From an uncultured Dorea sp. (GTDB taxonomy: Bacteria > Bacillota_A > Clostridia > Lachnospirales > Lachnospiraceae), in NCBI GenBank assembly GCA_910579015.1, contig CAJTRO010000002.1, positions 1 through 36,969 on the forward strand: 36,969 nt of DNA, written 5' to 3'. This document shows positions 31,855 to 36,969 of this stretch, piece after piece. The translations under genes were made by a program, and so were the position numbers. Within the stretch, counting starts at the first letter, position 1. The number at the start of each line of letters is the position of its first letter. Under the pieces are notes generated by a model, which saw only the letters and a program-made list of their open reading frames with translations, ran no database searches and was not told the DNA's origin.

Positions 31855-33138
31855 TTACCGGTCTGCAAGCTCCTTGATGATATCGTCCCATGTGATCCCT
31901 TTTTGCACCATCAGTACCATCACATGATAGAGGAAATCCGACAGTTCATACTTCACTTCTTCCGGGTTCGTATTCTTTGCGGCGATCACAATCTCCGTCG
32001 CCTCTTCTCCCACCTTCTTTAAGATCTTATCAATCCCCTTCTCGAACAGGTAGTTGGTATAAGAACCCTCCTTTGGATTGGCCTTTCTGTCGACGATCGT
32101 GTTGTATACCGTCTCAAATACCTGCAAAGGATTCGTCTCGTCGTAATCGTTTCCGGCCAGGTGCTGGAAGAAACAGGTCGGACTGCCGGTGTGGCACGCC
32201 GCTCCCACCTGATCCACCTTCGCAAGCAGGGTATCGTTATCGCAGTCCAGCGTCAGCGACTTGACATACTGGAAATGCCCGCTGGTCTCCCCCTTTACCC
32301 AGAGCTTTTGTCTGCTCCGGCTGTAATAGGTCATCTTGCCGGTCTTGATCGTGTGATAGAAGGCTTCTCTGTTCATATAGGCCAGCATCAGCACTTCCTG
32401 GGTTTTGTAGTGCTGTACGATCACCGGGATCAGTCCCTGATCGTTGGTCTTGAATTCTGAGAATTCCACCCTGCTCTCGAAAGAGGTCATGCGTATCTGC
32501 TTATGCTCGCATTTTTCCTTAAAAGCAACGAAGTCCATGTCCGGCTGGCTTATGAATCTGCCGGATAACCCTTTTACGCCGGAGGATTTCAGGATCTTGA
32601 AAAGTTCCGGCTGATCCATGGTATCCGTGACTACAACGCAGGGGATCGACGTGATATTTGCGACAGAATTCAGATCCAGCCTGTGCATGAAAATAATCTC
32701 GCTGCAACATTCACGGATCACGTGCTGGTGCTTGAACAATGCGTCAAAGTCATTAAGAGACACCGCCAGCTTCTCTTTTCCGAACCGCTTGGAGGCATCC
32801 TCGATAAGCTTCACGCTGTCCTGCTTGGAGAAATTCAGTATGGCACGCTTTGCGCCTGCATAGAGTATCTTCTTGATGTCTTCCTGCCGTTTTACATTTC
32901 CCCCGGCCACCATCGGTATCCGTATCACTCGGTTCATCCGTTTCATCAGGTCGATGGCTTCCTCATGCTCGTCGGCATAGTCGGACAGATCGAATACGAT
33001 CAATTCATCGGCGCCGTTGTCGCTGTAACACTTCGCCAGCTCCACCGCGTCTTCGGCAATCACCGTGCGGTCGTCGAACCAGCTTACCGCCTTTCCCCCG
33101 TAGATAAATATACAGGGGATCAACCTCTTATAACTCAT
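31855..33138 (-). CDS. hisIE: HisIE bifunctional enzyme with N-terminal degenerate HisF-like domain
   Basis: HisI (phosphoribosyl-AMP cyclohydrolase) and HisE (phosphoribosyl-ATP pyrophosphatase) carry out steps 3 and 2 of histidine synthesis. Residues 1-210 form a HisA/HisF-like barrel (RLIPCIFIYGG; LIVFDLSDY; PMVAGGNVKRQEDIKKILYAGAKRAILN), but Phe11 stands where HisF has catalytic Asp11 and the second catalytic Asp seems to be Asn129. HisI spans about 235-330, with CDNDTLLAKVDQVGAACHTGSPTCFF holding the zinc cysteines. HisE spans about 335-427 (ILKKVGEEATEIVIAAKN; YELSDFLYHVMVLM). AAGGAG precedes ATG 33138. It is the last his gene of the operon. Confidence 0.92.
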   Translation of the reverse strand: MSYKRLIPCIFIYGGKAVSWFDDRTVIAEDAVELAKCYSDNGADELIVFDLSDYADEHEEAIDLMKRMNRVIRIPMVAGGNVKRQEDIKKILYAGAKRAILNFSKQDSVKLIEDASKRFGKEKLAVSLNDFDALFKHQHVIRECCSEIIFMHRLDLNSVANITSIPCVVVTDTMDQPELFKILKSSGVKGLSGRFISQPDMDFVAFKEKCEHKQIRMTSFESRVEFSEFKTNDQGLIPVIVQHYKTQEVLMLAYMNREAFYHTIKTGKMTYYSRSRQKLWVKGETSGHFQYVKSLTLDCDNDTLLAKVDQVGAACHTGSPTCFFQHLAGNDYDETNPLQVFETVYNTIVDRKANPKEGSYTNYLFEKGIDKILKKVGEEATEIVIAAKNTNPEEVKYELSDFLYHVMVLMVQKGITWDDIIKELADR

Positions 33139-33159
33139 GATTTATCACATCTCCTTTAT

Positions 33160-33246
33160 AAGCTTCCCTTAATCATCCGGGGCTCCTTAAATCTTACGTC
33201 TACAAGCTTCCCTTGGTCGTCCATGCCTCTTTGATCCGGGGTTCCT
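33160..33246 (-). repeat. Imperfect duplication of the hisB 3' end
   Basis: Two blocks of the hisB 3' end recur in the gap to hisIE: AAGCTTCCCTT at 33204-33214 and 33160-33170 (exact), and ATCCGGGG(T/C)TCCT at 33234-33246 and 33174-33186 (one change). The outer copy is shorter by about 15 bases and keeps a stop codon in the same register. It looks like an old duplication that later lost a segment. Confidence 0.7.
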
Positions 33247-33787
33247 CCTGTGTTGCCATATCTAACGCTTTTCCGAAGCTCTTGAATAATGCTTCCGCCT
33301 TATGATGGTTATTCTCCCCGTCAAGAATCCTAAGATGGAGGTTCATCATCGCGCCATAGGATACGGCGTAGAAAAACTCCCGTATCATCTCCGTGTCCAT
33401 TTCTCCCAGGCGGTCTGCCGTAAATGCGGCGTCAAACCGCAGGTAAGGGCGTCCGGACAGATCAACGGCGCATAATGCAAGCGTCTCGTCCATCGGAAGA
33501 ATAAAATATCCGTACCGTTTGATCCCGGCTTTATCTCCCAACGCCTGACGGACAGCCTGTCCCAGGACGATCCCCGTATCTTCAATGGTGTGATGGCAGT
33601 CTACCTTAAGGTCTCCCGTTACCGTCACATTAAGATCGAACAAGCCGTGCCTGGCAAATCCGTCCAGCATATGATCAAAAAAACCGATCCCTGTGTCGAT
33701 CGTCGTCTTTCCGGTCCCGTCAAGGTCCAATGTGACCGTAATATCTGTTTCTTTTGTTTTCCTGGTAAGCGTGGCTGTCCTCTTCAT
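33200..33787 (-). CDS. hisB: Imidazoleglycerol-phosphate dehydratase
   Basis: HisB dehydrates imidazole glycerol phosphate to imidazole acetol phosphate. The 195-residue monofunctional enzyme shows RKTKETDITVTLDLDGTGKTTIDTGIGFFDHMLDGFARHG, the metal motif DCHHTIEDTGIVLG, DLSGRP and NNHHKAEALFKSFGKAL near the end. No phosphatase domain is fused. GAAGGAGG precedes ATG 33787. hisC is not between hisD and hisB as it often is in Clostridia. Confidence 0.97.
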   Translation of the reverse strand: MKRTATLTRKTKETDITVTLDLDGTGKTTIDTGIGFFDHMLDGFARHGLFDLNVTVTGDLKVDCHHTIEDTGIVLGQAVRQALGDKAGIKRYGYFILPMDETLALCAVDLSGRPYLRFDAAFTADRLGEMDTEMIREFFYAVSYGAMMNLHLRILDGENNHHKAEALFKSFGKALDMATQEEPRIKEAWTTKGSL

Positions 33788-33807
33788 GCTGTTGCGCCTC
33801 CTTCATC

Positions 33808-33837
33808 TTAGTCCTGCTCAAATTAGTCCTGCTCAAA
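33808..33837 (-). repeat. Exact 15-bp tandem duplication including the hisD stop
   Basis: The 15-base unit TTAGTCCTGCTCAAA (+ strand) occurs twice in tandem, 33808-33822 and 33823-33837. The inner copy encodes the last residues FEQD and stop of hisD; the outer copy repeats them just after the stop, in the same frame. Confidence 0.92.
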
Positions 33838-35118
33838 TCTTACGCTGACGGAATTGGCGTGGGCTGTCAATTGTTCCGCCCTGGCAAAACATTCAATATC
33901 CTTATGTACCGCTTCAAGCGCCTCTCTGGAATATGCGATGATATTGGATTTCTTAATGAAATCATCCACCGACAAGGGTGAAAAGAACCTCGCTGTCCCG
34001 TTGGTCGGAAGTACATGGTTCGGTCCGGCAAAATAATCTCCCAGCGGTTCGCTGGAGTATTCACCGATAAAGATCGCGCCTGCGTTGCGGATCTTCATCA
34101 TCACATCATAAGGATCCTTTGTCTGGATCTCCAGATGCTCAGATGCGATCTCGTTCGCGATCTCGATCACCTCGTCCATCGTATCGGCCACAAGAATATA
34201 TCCATAATTATCAAGAGACTTACGGATGATCTCACCTCTTGACAATTCCTTTACGAATGTGTCCACCTGTTCGGATACCTGTGCTGCCAGCGTCTCGCTG
34301 GTGGTAACCAGAATGGCGCTCGCCAGCTCGTCATGCTCGGCCTGTGACAGAAGATCTGCCGCCACGAATCTCGGATTGGCCGTTTCATCCGCTATCACAA
34401 GGATCTCGCTGGGCCCGGCAACCGCATCAATGCTGACGTGTCCGTACACCGCCTTTTTCGCCAGCGCCACGAAGATATTTCCCGGTCCTACGATCTTATC
34501 TACCTTGGGGATGCTCTTTGTGCCATAGGCAAGCGCCCCCACAGCCTGTGCGCCTCCTGCTTTATAGATGGCCGTCACGCCCGCTTCATTTGCGGCGACC
34601 AGAGTATTCGGCGCCACACGTCCGTTTCTGTCTGGCGGCGTCACCATGATGATCTCCTCAACGCCTGCAGCCTTCGCAGGCACGATATTCATCAGCACCG
34701 AAGACGGGTATACCGCCTTGCCTCCCGGCACATACACGCCGACTCTTTGAAGCGGCGTCACCTTCTGCCCAAGCATCGTCCCGTCCGGCTTGCTGTCGAA
34801 CCAGCTGTACTGACGCTGCTTCTCATGATAGGTCCGGATATTGACCAGGGCCTTCCGGATGATCTCTGTCAATCCCGGCTCGGCCAGACTGTATGCCTCC
34901 CTGATCTCAGCCTCTGTAACTCTGACATTCTCCTCGCTGATCTTCGCGTGATCGAACTTCTCTGTATACGCAAAAACCGCCTGATCCCCGTCCTTCTTCA
35001 CTCCCGCCAGGATCTCTGCGACCGCCGCCTCATATTCTCCGTACTGGTTTGGGCTGCGCTTTAACAGGTTTTCAAGAAGATTCTCTCTTGAATTCTGATC
35101 TAAATGCTGTATTCTCAT
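33823..35118 (-). CDS. hisD: Histidinol dehydrogenase
   Basis: HisD oxidises histidinol to histidine in two NAD-dependent steps. The 431-residue protein has YVPGGKAVYPSSVLMNIVPAKAAGV, GTKSIPKVDKIVGPGNIFVALAKKAVYG, IDAVAGPSEILVIAD, the zinc-binding region LLSQAEHDELASA and GPNHVLPTNGTARF. ATG 35118 follows AAAGGATG. The 3' end carries an exact tandem duplication that includes the stop codon. Confidence 0.97.
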   Translation of the reverse strand: MRIQHLDQNSRENLLENLLKRSPNQYGEYEAAVAEILAGVKKDGDQAVFAYTEKFDHAKISEENVRVTEAEIREAYSLAEPGLTEIIRKALVNIRTYHEKQRQYSWFDSKPDGTMLGQKVTPLQRVGVYVPGGKAVYPSSVLMNIVPAKAAGVEEIIMVTPPDRNGRVAPNTLVAANEAGVTAIYKAGGAQAVGALAYGTKSIPKVDKIVGPGNIFVALAKKAVYGHVSIDAVAGPSEILVIADETANPRFVAADLLSQAEHDELASAILVTTSETLAAQVSEQVDTFVKELSRGEIIRKSLDNYGYILVADTMDEVIEIANEIASEHLEIQTKDPYDVMMKIRNAGAIFIGEYSSEPLGDYFAGPNHVLPTNGTARFFSPLSVDDFIKKSNIIAYSREALEAVHKDIECFARAEQLTAHANSVSVRFEQD

Positions 35119-35144
35119 CTATGTCATCCTTTCATCATCTGTCT

Positions 35145-35216
35145 CGTCTATTACAATTGTCCCGTCTATTGCAACTGTCTCATCTATTACAACTGTTCCA
35201 TTTATTACAACTGTCC
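35145..35216 (-). repeat. Four 18-bp tandem repeats across the hisG stop
   Basis: Four units of 18 bases lie head to tail (35145-35162, 35163-35180, 35181-35198, 35199-35216; + strand consensus CRTCTATTACAACTGTCC). The last unit covers the hisG codons for GQL and its stop at 35205-35207. The other three fill the gap towards hisD. Each unit keeps an in-frame stop, so copy-number change would not alter the protein but would change spacing to hisD. Confidence 0.92.
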
Positions 35217-35840
35217 CTTAAGCTGGGTTACCAGACTCTTGATACGGCTGCTCTCCATGCGCATACTGACCGGATTCACGATCATCCTTGCGGATAAGGG
35301 GCACACCTCCTCCAATATCTCAAGGCCGTTCTCCATAAGAGTCGTCCCCGTCTCTACGATATCCACGATCACCTCCGCCAGTCCCACAATGGGCGCAAGC
35401 TCAATGGATCCGTTGAGCTTGATGATCTCCACCGTCTGATGCTTCGTATTATAGAAATAATCCTTGGTGATGTTCGGATACTTGGTTGCAACCCGTATCA
35501 GTTCGTGGTGCTTAAGAAGAGGCCTTGCTTCGTCATTTCCGCAGACGCACATCTTACACTTGCCATAACCCAGATCCAGTACCTCATGGACCTTGCGCCC
35601 CTCCTCTAATATGGTGTCGCGTCCCACAACGCCGATATCCGCCGCGCCGTACTCTACATAGGTCGGAACATCGGGTCCTTTTGCCAGGAAGAACCGAAGC
35701 TTCATCGGTTCATTGACAAAGATCAGTTTCCGGGAATCCTTATCTTTCATCTCATTACAGGTGATTCCAATCTTTTCAAATAATTCCAGTGTCTGTTCTG
35801 CCAGACGTCCTTTTCCAAGGGCAAATGTAAGATATCTCAT
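35205..35840 (-). CDS. hisG: ATP phosphoribosyltransferase, short-form catalytic subunit
   Basis: HisG joins ATP and PRPP in the first and regulated step of histidine synthesis. At 211 residues it is the short form, which needs HisZ, encoded just upstream. It shows LTFALGKGRLAEQTLELFEKIGI, the GAADIGVVGRDTILE block, VATKYPNITKDYF and the PRPP-binding stretch IVDIVETGTTLMENGLE. AGGAG precedes ATG 35840 by about 9 bases; hisZ ends 11 bases upstream. Confidence 0.97.
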   Translation of the reverse strand: MRYLTFALGKGRLAEQTLELFEKIGITCNEMKDKDSRKLIFVNEPMKLRFFLAKGPDVPTYVEYGAADIGVVGRDTILEEGRKVHEVLDLGYGKCKMCVCGNDEARPLLKHHELIRVATKYPNITKDYFYNTKHQTVEIIKLNGSIELAPIVGLAEVIVDIVETGTTLMENGLEILEEVCPLSARMIVNPVSMRMESSRIKSLVTQLKGQL

Positions 35841-35851
35841 ACTATGAACTC

Positions 35852-36969
35852 CTATTCTGTACTTTTGCTGCTGGTGCTCAGAAACTTCCGTTCGCCGGTC
35901 AGCAGATTCACCATAACGATCTCTCCGCTATTCTGTATATAGATCAGGTTGCCGGCGTAATACTCTTCTCCGTATTTGATATAGGCATCCAGATCCATCT
36001 CAAGATCCTTGCGGATCAATTCCGTATTCTTCGCCTTCCTCCGGAAATCTCTGGCCAGAGAGATGGCGTCCCTTCTCCGTTCGTCCTCATATACGATAAT
36101 GGTATTCTTCCTCGTATACACGATCCGCACCTTCTGGCGGACCAGCGCGTTCATAAGCTCGTCGACCACGATGGCGAATCCGATCGCGGGAGACTTCTTG
36201 CCGAACTTCTCAGTCAGATGGTCGTATCTTCCGCCTTTTACGACGGCGTCTCCTGTGCCGAAGGTATAGCACCGAAAGATAAGTCCGGAGTAGTACCCAT
36301 AAGTACCACTCATGCTGAAGTCAAAAGTAAGAAACTTCTCCACCCCGTAAAGCTTCAAAGTTTCATATATCCTCTCTAACCGGCGGATAGCCCTGACTCC
36401 TTTTGAGTTGGGCGCAATGTTCTTGGCCTGGGTAAGCGTCGTGACGCCGCCTACAAGATCGTTAAGTGCCGCAAACGCTTCCTTCGAGCTCCGCTTCACC
36501 TGAATACTCTCCAGAAATTCCTCCACACCATAGAAATTACGGTTGTTGATCAACTCACGCACCCGCTCTTCTGCGTCCTCATCCAGACAGGCATCCTCGA
36601 TAAGGCTCTGGAAGAAATCCACATGGCCGATGCTGAGCTGGAACTCCTTAAGGCCGATGGTCAGCAGAGACTCGATCACCAGCGCAAGCATCTCTGCGTC
36701 GGCTTCCACAGAACCGTCTCCTATGAACTCCGCTCCCATCTGCGTCGTCTCTCTGAGGCGTCCCTGGTAATTCGAGTGATTGATAAATGTATTCCCGGTA
36801 TAGCACAATCTCATGGGAAGCTTCTCATCCTTCAGAAGCGTGGCCGATACTCTGGCGATCGACGGCGTGATATCCGGGCGAAGTACAAGAGTATTCCCGT
36901 CCTTGTCGAAGAACTTGTACAGATCCTTCGCGGGGATCGTCCCGATCTCCTTGCGGAATATATCAAAAT
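35852..36969 (-). CDS. hisZ: ATP phosphoribosyltransferase regulatory subunit HisZ (5' part missing)
   Basis: HisZ is a paralogue of histidyl-tRNA synthetase that activates short HisG and mediates histidine feedback. The reading frame is open to the window edge, so the N-terminus is missing; 372 residues are seen. Upstream of the first internal Met it continues with FFDKDGNTLVLRPDITPSIARVSATLL, matching class II synthetase motif 2 neighbourhoods. Other parts are YTGNTFIN..QGRLRETTQMGAEFIG and KGGRYDHLTEKFGKKSPAIGFAIVVDELM. The synthetase anticodon domain is absent, as expected for HisZ. Confidence 0.93.
   Translation of the reverse strand, partial: FDIFRKEIGTIPAKDLYKFFDKDGNTLVLRPDITPSIARVSATLLKDEKLPMRLCYTGNTFINHSNYQGRLRETTQMGAEFIGDGSVEADAEMLALVIESLLTIGLKEFQLSIGHVDFFQSLIEDACLDEDAEERVRELINNRNFYGVEEFLESIQVKRSSKEAFAALNDLVGGVTTLTQAKNIAPNSKGVRAIRRLERIYETLKLYGVEKFLTFDFSMSGTYGYYSGLIFRCYTFGTGDAVVKGGRYDHLTEKFGKKSPAIGFAIVVDELMNALVRQKVRIVYTRKNTIIVYEDERRRDAISLARDFRRKAKNTELIRKDLEMDLDAYIKYGEEYYAGNLIYIQNSGEIVMVNLLTGERKFLSTSSKSTE

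Noticed and set aside
36814..36816. Start of hisZ at the first visible Met
   Set aside because: The frame continues upstream to the window edge with clear family sequence, so the gene is cut by the window and this Met is internal.

Overview
The window looks like chromosomal core DNA from a low-to-mid GC Firmicute, most likely a gut-type Clostridium cluster XIVa / Lachnospiraceae bacterium. The reasons are gene order (mreD-PBP2-minCDE-rodA; yggS-sepF-ylmH-lspA-rluD; divergent lexA/yneA; rplU-prp-rpmA-obg-yhbY-nadD-yqeK-rsfS), an L27 with a cleavable Prp-type leader, the paired TIGR03960/DUF2344 radical-SAM proteins, a HisZ-dependent short HisG, strong AGGAGG Shine-Dalgarno sites and frequent TTG/GTG starts. 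The assignment rests on reading alone, not on a database search. I saw no tRNA, rRNA, CRISPR array, insertion sequence or prophage.

Layout. 1-7290 (+): envelope and cell-shape operon: end of mreD, a very long PBP2, minC, minD, minE, rodA, a methylglyoxal-synthase homologue and a D-Ala-D-Ala carboxypeptidase lipoprotein, closed by a terminator. 7346-14335: a small DUF378 membrane protein (-), then on + a radical-SAM protein, an HlyD-like single-pass membrane protein, yggS, sepF, ylmH, lspA, an RluD-type pseudouridine synthase and a cytidylate-kinase-like protein with its own promoter. 14451-17673: ttcA-like and a Xer-type recombinase (-), then the SOS pair yneA (-) and lexA (+) with LexA boxes between them. 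17674-18134: a 461-base gene-free stretch with a terminator and a possible structured RNA.

18135-28954 (-): radical-SAM pair, a Cys-tRNA(Pro) deacylase, a HAD hydrolase, aspartate kinase, a CBS protein, an amidohydrolase, then the ribosome-assembly run from rplU to rsfS, with its own promoter, an L21-type leader and an internal terminator before obg. 29125-30468 (-): a hemerythrin-CheX-like-receiver protein, divergent from upp (30756-31385, +). 31465-36969 (-): a histidine operon read hisZ-hisG-hisD-hisB-(HisF-like)HisIE, followed by a small membrane protein.

How the genes work together: the left third builds and divides the cell wall (rod complex, Min system, SepF, SOS division inhibitor), the middle assembles ribosomes and modifies RNA, and the right end makes histidine and salvages uracil. 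The points most worth a second look are: a methylglyoxal-synthase homologue with Lys at the catalytic Asp; a degenerate HisF domain fused to HisIE; tandem duplications of gene 3' ends, stop codon included, at three his junctions; the hemerythrin-CheX-receiver protein; and the possible structured RNA after lexA.
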